A stretch of 64,000 bases of DNA. It comes from Pelargonium tetragonum (lineage: Eukaryota; Streptophyta; Magnoliopsida; Geraniales; Geraniaceae). The notes below the pieces were generated by a model. It saw only the letters and a program-made list of their open reading frames with translations, made no database searches and was not told the origin of the DNA. The position numbers were made by a program, and so were the translations under genes. Positions 26,390-37,701 of this stretch are shown here, piece by piece (the first letter of the stretch is position 1; each line of letters starts with the position of its first letter). The DNA is taken from positions 1 through 64,000 of the forward strand of contig JAYMTL010000006.1 in NCBI GenBank assembly GCA_036897445.1, in the 5' to 3' direction.

Positions 26390-26960
26390 GAAAGATAGGT
26401 AATGAATGCGGGGAATCTAGAGGCAAGAAGCCCATAACATCATTAAGAAGGCTACAAAAAGGGGAAGGGGGTAGTACAAGGGTAAGATAGCGATACAGAG
26501 TCTAGTTCTAAGTACTAAGTCAGGTCTAGCAGTTAAGACAGGTAGAAGGGGGAAAGTAAGAAGTTAAGTCAATAAACTAAATAAAGCCAAGAATAAGAAA
26601 ATGAAGAAGTTTTGTGCTCCTTTGTTTCCAATGAAAAGGAGAACTTTAAAGCTCCGGCTTTCCAGTAAAAAAGTCCTTTTTAATGCCTTTCTAGTAGTAG
26701 GATAAGGTGAAGACTAAAACACTATACCTATGTTCATATACTCTTACACCACTAGGGAATACTAAGAAAAAGAAGAGTAAGACCCTCCTAGTAGCTACAG
26801 GTAATGTAATTAAGAAGAAAAGGATCTTGTTAGGGAATAAAAGAGTAAGAGTGTAGAGTCTATCTCTTATGAATCATATAGGTATGATACAGAATATAGC
26901 TCTAATCTAAGAAGGAATGCAAGGAAGTCTACTAACTATAAATTATAAAAATGAAGAACT
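26390..26960 (+). repeat. Two adjacent family 1 units
   Basis: The first unit has GCGATACAGAGTCTAGTTC at 26491-26509 and a tail AAGTTAAGTCAATAAACTAA. The second has the 15-base motif AGGTAATGTAATTAA at 26799-26813 and ATGATACAGAATATAGCTC at 26885-26903. GTAGCTA precedes the motif both here and at 20.4 kb, so the motif is part of some family 1 units. Confidence 0.55.
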
Positions 26961-26989
26961 GGTTTGTTAGCAAAGCATTCTCATGTGTA

Positions 26990-27900
26990 TTCGGCTATGG
27001 GTGCTACTTCCCTCGGATGTAAAGATACGATCTCTAAGTCAAACTCTAAAGCTGTACTGGATTCTCCTTTCTCAAGCCAAGGGATTCCATCTCTATCAGC
27101 CATTCACATTCACCTGTAAGCTTTTCCTCAACCAAGTACAAGGTTTTCCTCTGTAATTGCCCTAGGAATCTGCCCGTGGAGATTTAAAACAAGGAGCTAT
27201 CCCTTGCATTAGAAAGAATCTAGATTTGCTATGACATAGAAATAAAATGTATGACCTCGAAATTGCCATTGAGATGAGAAATTCTTACAACAAGGCTAGC
27301 TTTTAGTTAGAATATTAGCTTTTAACTATACCTACTTGTTAATTTCCAATCACAACACAGATAGGCCTTTTCCAGGGGTTTTCGCCGTGAGTCAAAACCC
27401 ACCTTATTGCCTTTAATTAGGTTGAATGTACTTATTCTCCTTTAACTAGGGGAAGTACTTTCGTTTTCTATCCTACTTGAAACTTCTTCTATCGACTGTA
27501 CCTATCAATACAGGTTAAATTGCTTGCCCTTCTTTGCAAGCTTTCATTAATACACCTTCTTTCACTAGCAACGAATACTGAATACAACTTCCCTTTCCAA
27601 CAGCATTGATAGCTACACAGTCTTTCACCTTCGATACATTGGCCAACTGTCCACGAGCAACACAGCATTCCCAACTTCCTTAGGATCGATCGTAGATGGA
27701 TTCGACAGTACAGTGGACGTTACCATTAATACACTAAGCTCGTTAGGACCTAGGATGGCTAGCAAGAATAAAGGGTTGCATTTATGCTTAGACTCTACAC
27801 TTCGACAGCATTCTCAACTTTGGCCTACTTAGCTCTTATATAAGTATGTATAGTATGGGTTTGAGCTCATGGCTTACCCTGTAGGATTCCAATTCAAGTT
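26990..27900. other. Less AT-rich island of unknown origin
   Basis: Composition changes visibly, with longer runs without A/T tracts and several frames open on both strands at 27490-27830. The minus-strand frame 27489-27674 and a plus-strand frame of about 83 codons from about 27570 overlap, and neither resembles a protein I know. TTAATACACC recurs as TTAATACACTAAG within about 190 bases. It may be an insert from the nucleus or another genome that has had less time to drift to the local base composition. Confidence 0.4.
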
Positions 27901-28373
27901 AGAAAGTAACAAGGAATTCCTTTAGTATGGTTTTTATAGTTCCGCTTGCTTACACTAAAAGGGATGTAGTAAAAAGGAGTCGCTGTTTTCTTCTTATTAT
28001 TCTATCTAGTTACGACAGAGAAAGCAAATCCCCTTTGACTTTACTTGTTTCTTACTTTTCAATCTAGTTAACATTCTTTGGATCTAGGTTAAGGAAGGGG
28101 TTAGTATTATATAATACTACAGCTCTGTAAAGTCTTTTTTAGTTATTAAGGAAGATGATTCTATAACATTTTTCGAAACTATTTACTTGAAATGTATAAT
28201 TTAGTAGGATATGAGTAGTGCCTTAAAGGGTGCTTTATAGCGTCTCAGGGTAGGTGTTTCTCCTAATAGGAATTGCCTTTAGTTCCAGACCTGTTCCACC
28301 CATCTATATCATAAGGAATTGAAACAATCTAGTAATCCAAATCCCGGGAATAGCTATCTTACTAAAAAACTTT

Positions 28374-28472
28374 TAGGAAAGCTCATTGACAGATATCCAT
28401 GTTTTTTTGGTTGGTAAAATAATATGGCCTTAACGACCGTTAATAAACTTCTTAGGTGTATTGAGTACAGGG
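28374..28472 (+). repeat. About 100-bp dispersed repeat, copy a
   Basis: GGAAAGCTCATTGACAGATA followed about 50 bases later by AACGACCGTTAATAAACTTC and TTAGGTGTATTGAGTACAGG. The same two blocks occur in order at 33197-33293. Confidence 0.6.
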
Positions 28473-30660
28473 TTTTTGTATATAATTAATATAAACACTC
28501 TCCAAGTCCAAGTAAGAGCTCTAAAGCTTATAGGCTTCCTATTCTCGGTTAAAGTGAATTAGTTTCCGATAAAGGCATTCAGTAGAGTCCTTTCGTAAGT
28601 ACAACACAAGTTTTGACTAAATGGAGAGAGAATAACTCCAGGTTATAAAGTTTGTAAAGCTGTCTCTGTTTTGTGTATTGCGCGTAATTAAAGTAGAATC
28701 CTAACAAAAAAGAGGAGTTGAAAGAGATAAACAAATTAACAAGGAGGTTTTCCTTGATTGGAGCCAGGTTACTATTAATATTAAAGCCATCTTTGAGATA
28801 TCTGAACTTCGTTTACTTCATTCCTAGAGAATTCTACCCTAGAAAAGGAGGGGAACTCTAAGAAATTAACCTCATTAAGCTGTCTCACCTGTTTATTTGC
28901 CAAAGCCGGCCTTTCCAACACATTGTCTTTTTTTTGACTTTCCTAAAAGTTCAATATAGTTTTCCATAACGAAGGCCCCTATAGGTCAGGATTTTTGTTC
29001 ATTTAAGGGTTTAGTTTCTGTCTAAACTTGTATAGTGGCACTAGGACTAGTTCCTCTTTTCAAGAACTATGAGAGAACCCGTAAAGGCAGGCTTTCACTC
29101 TGCACTTTCGAAAAGATAGAATTCCACTAGCATCGCAACTCGTAGTATAAAATTTTCTTTATCTTACTTCTCAGATCCTAGAATTTTTGTAATTGATTAA
29201 GGAATCCCATCAATATATCTATTCAGAACAGTTATGTCATACATTCCCCCGACGCCATATCAGGAGTCTTCCAGGATCCTCTTTGTTTATATATTTATCC
29301 CGAAGTTGTTCCTTTGCTAAGGAAAAAAGGGGCTTAAAAACTCTTGGTTTCTAAATTTAGGCTCAAAAAAATTTTCACAAGGTTTACGTACTTGTGTGGG
29401 CCTCCGAATTATTACTACAACAAATCTAAATGAAATAGGTTTAAAAAGTACAACAGTTAAAAGCCGAAGAGTCAAACCCAAAAAAGAAACTAGAGTTAGT
29501 ATAATATTGCCAACGTATCTCGAAGTTTTCTAAGCTAACCCCGGGAACCCTTGGATACTTCTTTTAACTAAATTTTAAAGAACGCGTTTCTGACCAAGTC
29601 TTTCTTGAATGGACCCAGTACTTGCAGGACTGCTTGGTAATGAGTAGAGTTATTACTTGCTATTCTAACTAACACTATTTAAAAAGCGAATCGACCTTGT
29701 ATTTAGGTTTAGTAAGTACTTTCTTTAGAAAAATGTATTAGGGTTAAAAGAGAAAGCTCTAATCAGGCCTATTTCTTTTTTTTCAAGGGCACCTAGTACC
29801 CTAAATATCCTAGACTTCGTAGTTATCGTTTAATCTTCAGACTCGCAAATTTCTTTTATTTATATAGACTTTATTCTTAAACTTACTCGGGAGTTGCTTG
29901 TCTTTTCTGAGGTATTTTGGTGGTTTAGTACATTCCAGGCTGGGTTTCAGATAGTCGGAACACAAATAAAACCAAGACTAATAGGGATCTAAATATAGGA
30001 GGAGCTGCTTAGGAAAAACCTTCTAAGGCACATAAGGGAATCTACGTAATACAGAGCATCGGTTCTCAAGTTCAAAAAATTCCGCGGCACTTGAAAATGA
30101 GTCTAAAACAGCAAGACCCCTGTCACTCCCAGATGTAAGTTTGCAGGAATTTAGAGTCCATTCGTCCAAGCTTGTGTGCCCCTCTACTTCAATATGGATT
30201 CTTTTGGTATAAGGTATACGTGAGGAAGTTCTCTATAGCTATAAGTAAGGGGAACCCCTAAAAGAAGAAAGAACCTATTGAAAGTGATGCTCCGGTAAGT
30301 AGTCACTCGATTCACATTAGAAGGTAGGAAAAGCACCAGACTACTAAAGGAAAGAGATACTTGTTTTACTGTCGTTGGAACAGCGAACTCAGCAAGAATA
30401 TCCTTTTGTGTAGTACTTAATAGAAACTATAATAAAGGATCCTGGAATCTTTAAAAACTTCTTGTACATAAGGAAACTGTATAAAAACTGGGCTTTTCTA
30501 GAGCCGCTCACGGTAAAAATACAGAACAACAAAGTCCTTTATTATTCTTTAAACTTGTTTTAGAAATTTGTTCTGTTCTATAAGTTCTATAAGGAATTTA
30601 CCTTATTTATTAGCTTTCAGTTCCTTAAGATTTCCTTGTTACTAAAAAGCTCCTAAAGTT
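28473..30660. other. Non-coding stretch
   Basis: No gene or RNA recognised on either strand. Confidence 0.5.
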
Positions 30661-30698
30661 GTTAAGGCAAGATTTATCTTGTGCTTCTGCTCTTATCG
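30661..30698 (-). repeat. Palindrome element (family 3), copy 4, inverted
   Basis: Complement of TGATAAGAGCA, five-base spacer, ACAAGATAAATCTTGCC. One base differs at the outer end (CGATAAGAGCA). It shows that the element occurs in both orientations. Confidence 0.7.
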
Positions 30699-30742
30699 TA
30701 AAAGAAGATACGAACCCAAGTTGTATAAGAGTAAAATCATTG

Positions 30743-30768
30743 CTACCGACTGAAATTTTGCGAAGGAG
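30743..30768 (-). repeat. Possible remnant of the family 1 GC core
   Basis: CTACCGACTGAAATTTTGCG keeps the ACCGACTG start and the GCGAAGGAG end of the core, but the GC-rich middle is replaced. It lies 50 bases from a palindrome element. Confidence 0.35.
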
Positions 30769-31199
30769 TATAGTATTAGTACAGTGAAACCCCTACACTA
30801 ACGCCAAGAGGAAAAGTTACGGGGGTTTATCGGGGAGTCATGGACAACCTTGGTTTTTCAGCTTCCCTTATTCTGAGAGTAGACAAAACTAAGAGTTCTC
30901 ACTACCTTTATTTAGGAGTCTTTTAGTTTAGTTATAAAGAATCCCTTTGTTTGATAATTCAACTTTCTAGTCTTTTCTTTTGAAGCAATACCTTGCTTTT
31001 TTGACTTATATACCGGGTGCCCTTAAAAAGGGACTACTCTCTTTTTATACTTTATACTCTGAACTTCAAAACGCATTCATAAATTTGTCAACTTTGACAA
31101 AAGTAAAGGCTATTTTAGAATCTAGTAGAGGAATACAATATCTTTCCTAGTTGTAAATAGCTCTCAAAATAGCTAAAGCAAAAAAAGCAGGCTACCCAG

Positions 31200-31275
31200 C
31201 AGGAAAAACTATAAGTAACATTGCGGTTGAATAAAAAGAGATTCATAGGTTCAAATCTCCTGTAGTTAAACTAAA
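31200..31275 (+). repeat. tRNA T-arm-like cassette, copy 3
   Basis: ATAGGTTCAAATCTCCTGTA at about 31246-31265, preceded by ACTATAAGTAACATTG. No anticodon arm or acceptor can be assigned. Confidence 0.35.
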
Positions 31276-33196
31276 CAGAAAGCTTCATGTACAATAAAGA
31301 ACTATCTTTCGCACGAATTAATCAATAAAAAGTACCCTTTAGTAATCTTTAAGTATTACTGTAGTTAAAAAAACAAAAAATTAGAGTTTACCAAACCCCA
31401 GCCCTGCCATAGGTTTCCTCTAGTCATATGAAATTCCTTTTTATGTTACGGGGTTTTTTATATTTTTTATATTCAATAAGGGTTACTGCCCTCTCTCTCC
31501 GACCAAGAAAGGACTTTAACACTTTTAAATATCCGATAAAGGGTCCCTCTTGCTTTTTGTCTTACTGTCCATTTCTATTAGCTTGCCGAATTTTCCTTAA
31601 TAGAGTCCTTCTCGAGCACTGCTATACCCGATTTTAAGGCTTTGTGCACTCGTTTTATCTTTATACGTTATATACTAGATATACTAGGCTTTTTTGAGTT
31701 CAATTTCGGAATGTCTATTCCAAAAAGAGAATTCCTAAGTGGCAGCTTCTTTTAGAAAAACACTTTAAATTACATGGAAGAGTCTTATTATTAATTAAGC
31801 ACAGGAGCTTCTAAACTTGTAAAAAAGTAAGAAATCCAGTTAGAAAATACAAACTATACTTAACCCCTTAACCGCAAAGGAAACCCCTTAGGTAAATTGT
31901 ACTCTCACTTCCTCTTATTCACTAAAGACTTTTAATTAAAAACTCCTATGTGGGCGGGCTCTTTTAATTGAGGAGTTTCAAACGTTCTTGTTCCTTGGGT
32001 TGGGCGCTTTTCTATTTTACGAGAGTATAATGAAAGATATTTTGTAATAGAAGCTTTCTAACCATAAGTTAGATAAAGAGTTTGCTTTGAAACTACAGAA
32101 AGGGGGTGCATATCAGGATTAGGTTTGTAATTTTAGCAGTAATGCAAAATTTGCCTTTTATTTCTAGAAAAAAGAAAGAATTCGAATTCAGTTACAAAAA
32201 ACTTAATAAACTACAATCCGAAAGCAATAAGATGGTAGTATTGCAGTATTAAGTCTTTATAAAAAAAGGATATTCCGCTATACCTAGCTCCAAAAGAGCT
32301 TTATATGTTTTGTTTTTATCTCCGCCCTAACCTCACCGCCCTTAAGGGCACTCAAGTCTATTTTTTTGTTTAAACCGCCTCCTTGTTTGGATAACTTATG
32401 AATAATTAGTATAATTGTCGTGATAAAAGAATCCAATAAAGATCGCTAGATTCTAATTATTTATAATTATATTACTGAAATAAAGTAGAAAAATTTCTTG
32501 ACCTCTTATGATTATGTATCGGTAAAGATTTTTTCTAAAGTCTCTCTTGGCTTATGTTAAAGCAGCGGATATGCTATAAATTAAGTGTTGCAACTTAAGT
32601 AATAAGACTCATTTTATGCAATATAAAGTGTGAAAGCGCTATGAGGGCCGTTATATATACCCTTAATGCAAAACTTACCCCTTTGAAATGAAAGTAGATA
32701 GCCACTCCTTTTTTAAGACAATTACTAGAGAATAACGTAAATAATATAATAGAGATAAGAGCTTTTCTATGGTAAATAAGGACATACATATATAATTTTA
32801 CCCTTATGTTTTGCTAAAAGTAGTGCTCACTTGTTTGCAGAGGTGCCGTACTCGCGCTTTAGGATAGAAGAAGCATGCTCGATCGCTAGATTCCATATAT
32901 TTATAGCATTATTTGTTTAAGAAACCCCTCCCTTTTTACCCTTCTGGGCTAGAGGATTCCTGGCTAAAAAAAAGCTAACCGAAAAGAGAAACTCGCTTCT
33001 TAAGAAAATGACATGTGCTACCTTCACTTTAATTACTATTTTACGGCAAAGACTTTTAAAAGGAGACTCCGAAAAGGGAATACACTCTTTTTGAGTTGCT
33101 TCGTATCGCGCGAGGCCTGGTAGGAAGCTTTGAAAGGGTTAATTCCTATGTTGTCAGTTGTTCCTTTCCTGTGGCCAAAAGTCAAAGAAAATCCTA
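31276..33196. other. Non-coding stretch
   Basis: Nothing recognised. The open frames at 31428-31637 (plus) and 32595-32789 (minus) are hydrophobic and without similarity known to me. GATCGCTAGATTC occurs twice, near 32442 and 32882. Confidence 0.5.
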
Positions 33197-33293
33197 GGGA
33201 AAGCTCATTGCCAGATAGCCTTCCAGTTCATACAGTAGCTCCAAAGTATAAGGAAATAACAACCGGTAATGAGCTTAGGTATTGAGGACAGGT
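33197..33293 (+). repeat. About 100-bp dispersed repeat, copy b
   Basis: Partner of 28374-28472 in the same orientation, 4.8 kb away. Conserved words are GGAAAGCTCATTGCCAGATA and AACAACCGGTAATGAGCTTA. The middle is unrelated or strongly diverged. Confidence 0.6.
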
Positions 33294-34370
33294 TAGTTAA
33301 GTTCTTTTTGAATTCTAATTCCCAAGTAATACAAGTATAAATAAAGCTAGAGGCCGACGAGTAAGCCCGAACAACAAAAGATTACTTAGCTAAGGGAAAT
33401 GCTTCTTTAAAAGGAGTTTTCCTCATGTTCAATGTTATGGTTGAGTATACAGGGGGCCGTAAAAAGAAAGGGGTAGGATCGGGCTGACAGCAGGGTTTAG
33501 AATTCCTGTATATAAACTACTACAATAAAATAAGAAAATAGAATTGTTTACCTATAGTATAAAACCCCAAACAGAAACTGTAGAGCCAAGTTATTTTCAT
33601 GAATTAGAGCTTTTATGGGGTTGAGTCGTTTTGTCATTTTTTTAATGGGTTTTGAAAGGTGTCTTTCTCTTTACCGGAGTGCCCAATTCCTAGAGGAGAG
33701 TTTTAGGGATGATTTTGATGTTAAAAAGTTTCTTTTATATACAAAGGGATGAAAAAGCACAAATTGTACTTTTCGCTTCTTTTTCTTTTTAAGTCTTAAG
33801 TCGTGAATAAAATAACAAAAAGGGAGAGAAAAAGGGAAACTTATAACATCCTAGGTCCATAAAACCCTGTTGCGGAAAGGCGAGTACTTTATAATTAAAT
33901 TAAGGCTCAGTTTTAGCCAGTTCCCCTAAGTTACTAAGAGACCTTCTTAGTTTAAGAGCCTCAAGTTTTTTTATACTTTTCGTAGAGTAGGGCGCCTTGG
34001 AATTGAAACCCGTTATCCTTGAGTAGGAACCCGAAAGAAAAGCTTAGCTAAGGGAAAAGGGGGCCTAAAGCCCTAAGAATAATCTTATTCTGAGATTCTC
34101 GTAACAGACCTAAATGAAGTAGGAGCCGTCACTGCATTTCCCTAGGCTTTCTTTTTAAGGTATAATATTTTGCTTTGAGTCTTAAGTTAAGAGGGTTGTT
34201 AAGTGAGGGGAGGGGTTGCACTTCGAAGGGTATAAGGAATCCTGGTGGTCATTTTAACAAAGTCTTTTTCTTAAACTCGATACTAGGTACTTGTTTTTAA
34301 TTTGACCTGTTCTGTCTGCACTTTGCTTTTTTGTATTAGTAAAAGCAACTTCCCTTAATAAGGACTCCTC
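33294..34370. other. Non-coding stretch
   Basis: AT-rich spacer; no gene, RNA or clear repeat seen. Confidence 0.5.
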
Positions 34371-34374
34371 TTCT

Positions 34375-34700
34375 TATAACCTTATACCTATTGTAGCTTT
34401 AATATTACGTGTTTTGATAGCACTTATACTTACGAACCCTTGTTTTAGTAGCTAAATTTGCTTTCTGTATTCCTTACTACCAATGCATACCTTGTTTCCC
34501 TTATTCTGCTTACTAGTTTTCTTATGCCTACTAACTAGACCTTTCTGCTGAGCTATAATACCTCCCTTTGTAGCCCAACTCTCTAGCACTCCCTTAGGAT
34601 TAAAAACTAGACTCTTATTCTGTATCTTACTCAGAGCTACATCTTAATAACTATATATATATATCCTCTTTGTCTTTCTATTCCTTAAGTGCTTCCTAAT
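34375..34700 (-). repeat. Dispersed repeat family 1, inverted copy
   Basis: On the minus strand it contains GATACAGAATAAGAGTCTAG (complement of about 34607-34626), followed by AATCCTAAGGGAG, AGTAGGCATAAGAAAAC and GGAATACAGAAAGCAAATTT. The last two also occur in the 50.1 kb copy as AGTAGGCATAGGAAA and GGGATACAGAAAGCAAGTTT. No GC core. Confidence 0.55.
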
Positions 34701-37700
34701 TAGAAAGAAAAAGAAGCAGTGTTGTGTTTCATTAAAATAGAGTCCTTTTCATCTTCATCTATATACATACACTAAATAGGGATTGCACTCAGGGTTGAAC
34801 CGAACTTAATGCTGTTTAACAAGTCTTAGAAGGGCCTCTTAACTCTAAAATCTTGTGTACTTCCTTTTACTGGAGTTAATGTATAATTCCAATATACCTG
34901 TTTTAAACAAAAGCATATGGCTAAGCGATATAATAAGTACCATAGTACTCCTGTGCTAAACACTAAATAGTTATATATAGTACAAAGGGTTAGACCCCTG
35001 TTTATCGGGGAATTCTTTCCATAGAGTTTGCCTTTTTGAAAAAGATAATTTAAGCAACTCTACATCAGTGTAACGGACATTCCACAAGATTTATTAGGAC
35101 TTTTCTATTCTCGAACTGAGGAAAATCTCCGTCGTCTTAATAAACATTGGGAGTTGTTGCTCAAATCAGGACCAGCTCTCTTTAAAATTTTCTTTTTTGT
35201 AATAAAAAAAGACTCTTTCACGAATAAAATAGAAATAAGATTTTTATCTTTTTCAACCGATGTGTATAAATACGTACCCTTTTACCGGCACAGAAATTCG
35301 CTTTACCTTTCTTCTACTAGGAATTGCTCACCCCTATACCGAAAAGGGATCAAAATCTGCACAACTTTTCAAATCTCGTTTTCAGAAATTACAGAGTTAA
35401 GGGATAGATATTAAAAAGAATTACACCACCTTCTGTTTTATCAATAAGAGCCCCTTTTGGAGTCAAAACTCACTTCATGAAGAAATAAGGTACTAGAGTT
35501 CAAAACAAGGAAGGGCTGTAACTAAAAAAGAAGGCTTGCTTTAAACCGAATATAGGATCTTCTAGTATAATTTGATACGACTTCACGGAATAATTAAAGA
35601 AGGGGTTATCCTTTTTTCAGAAACGCATTGTATGTCCTTTTTTGTGCTTTATAACAGGACCCTGTATCTATCCACATTTTTGGTTTAAAATTCCTTTTTT
35701 TATTAAGATCTTTTCCGAGATTCCTTTTTAAGAAATTAAACAAAGGTAGCTAGGCCCATAAAGGAAAGTAAGAGCTTACTTATGGAAATTGTCCAAGTGA
35801 AGAACAGCGACGATTTTACGGAAATTTCTTCTTTTAGTAGAACTCAAGCGTTAACACAAGGAAGCCGGTCAAAAACTTAACTATAAATACTTAGTAAATA
35901 CTCTATATTCGGATACTGGAACTACATTTTCAAAAAGCCCCAAGAAAGAACAAGGAATAATCTTGTACTAGAAGACCTAATTCTTTTAGAGTAAAAGGTA
36001 AAACTTAAAGACATCAAGCGTTATAATTAAGTAAACTGAAGTTGGTTAACTCTTTCTAAAATGGAATATCCCTACTCGGTTAGCACGAAAGCTTGGGAAT
36101 TGAATAAAAAGGACTTACTCTAAGTATTGGCGTAAACTAAATCAAAAGTTCGTTTTTTAGAAAACTTAGCTAATATGAACGTTTACAGACACTTTATTTT
36201 GCCCCCTTTTCGACAGGAATTCAAAATTTGTACGATGACTCGGAATTTAAGCGCTTTTAGTTAACAACGGATCCTTTTAAATTCTGGAACTCTATTATCA
36301 TCCAAAGTGTTTTGGTTTACTCTGAGTCCAGTCGAATATGAGGTAAACTCTCATAAAAAATGAACTGAAAGCAATCTATAATCCCAAGCCAAGCTCTTGC
36401 CCGCCGGTATTTATGAGCTTTTGTTAACTTCTGGGTTAAACACCCTTATAAAAACCCTAGGGGGCTAGGCATAAATGAATAAGCGTGCTTTTCCTTACTT
36501 AATGGGGGTTTTGCAAATAAAGTCAAGTTCCTTTTTGTGTACTCTACCATAAGGAGATTCTAGCAATTGGGTAGTCTATCTTGAGAAATTTTCTATTATG
36601 TTATATAGTTTTTCTCTTTTAGTCTTAGTCTGTTAATTAAGTATTCTATTGCTTCCATATTATACTGGTTATGATGTGTTGAAAAAAACCTTACTATCTC
36701 TTTTTAACAGGGGTACCTCCTCGGTTTCTAATATCGGGTACTGAAATTAAGGTTAGTTCCTTTAGCTAGAACTAGAAGCGGGTCAGTCTCAAAACTTAGG
36801 TTGATCTGGCATTGAAAAGTACTTTACACGAATATAGTCAATTTGTATCAGGGTTTTTATCTTACATTCTTATACAAGGAGGACTTACTATGCTGTGGGA
36901 GTTCACGGTTAAAGAGGAATCTCCTAGGAAGAGTTCCGTATAGAGAGTATAAACATCAAAACGAATACCTAGTTGTAAAAGGTCTATACAAGAGATAAGG
37001 CAGGGAAATCTCAGAAGTCTTACTCGCCTAAAAAAGAAAGATCTAATTATTTAGCCTCAAAAGTTTAATAAAAGGAAGACTTTTTAGACAGCTACCCGAT
37101 ACTGAGGTACGGAGCTTCCTCGGATAAGAAGATCCTAAGGAGAGTCCGCCTTGACAATTTAAGGAGGTTTCAATATACTTTACAACTAGGAGAATTATAT
37201 CAATTACATACTTTCTAAAGCCCACTTTCCTATCCGGAGTTTAGCTCCCTCATTTGAGTTCAAGTTTATGCCCAGCAGCTTTTTCAGTATAAAGAAAAGC
37301 TTGCTTTGTGACAAGAGTCTTAAGTGCAGTTTCTCTTTTTATAGGGTTTTGTTAGAATCCTTTGACTGTGTGCAATATCCATGGGTTACGTATAAGCATA
37401 CTCATTTAACCAGCAGTCCCTCTTAATTTGCTGTATTTCGTTGTCCGGAATAAAACTCAAATATTATTTGTTAGATACTCCCCTTTATAGGGTGCGTAAC
37501 AAAATAAAATAGAGTAATATTGGTATGGAATCCTTGAAAAACCCTTTTTGAAAATACTAAAAGACTAAAGCTAAGGGGGTGAGGTGTACTACTTGTAATG
37601 GGATACCCTTAAAATATTTAAAAAGTTACGGTATTCTGCGGGGGATTAGAATAACCCACCCTTAAAAAGATGAGAGCATTTAACTACGAAAGAGTTCTAA

Positions 37701-37701
37701 T
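34701..37701. other. Non-coding stretch before ccmFN
   Basis: No gene recognised. A run of about 121 codons without stop (35049-35414, plus) has no clear start or recognised family. Downstream of the ccmFN stop no strong terminator-like hairpin was seen. Confidence 0.5.

Noticed and set aside
34785-34860. Possible minus-strand tRNA with T arm TTCGGTTCAACCCTGAG
   Set aside because: The T arm can pair, but no anticodon arm or 5' acceptor could be placed.
35049-35414. Stop-free run of about 121 codons on the plus strand, with an ACG that could become a start by editing and a hydrophilic lead (DIPQDLLGLFYSR)
   Set aside because: No similarity to any mitochondrial or plastid protein that I could recall, and a run of this length is expected about once by chance in six frames at this base composition.
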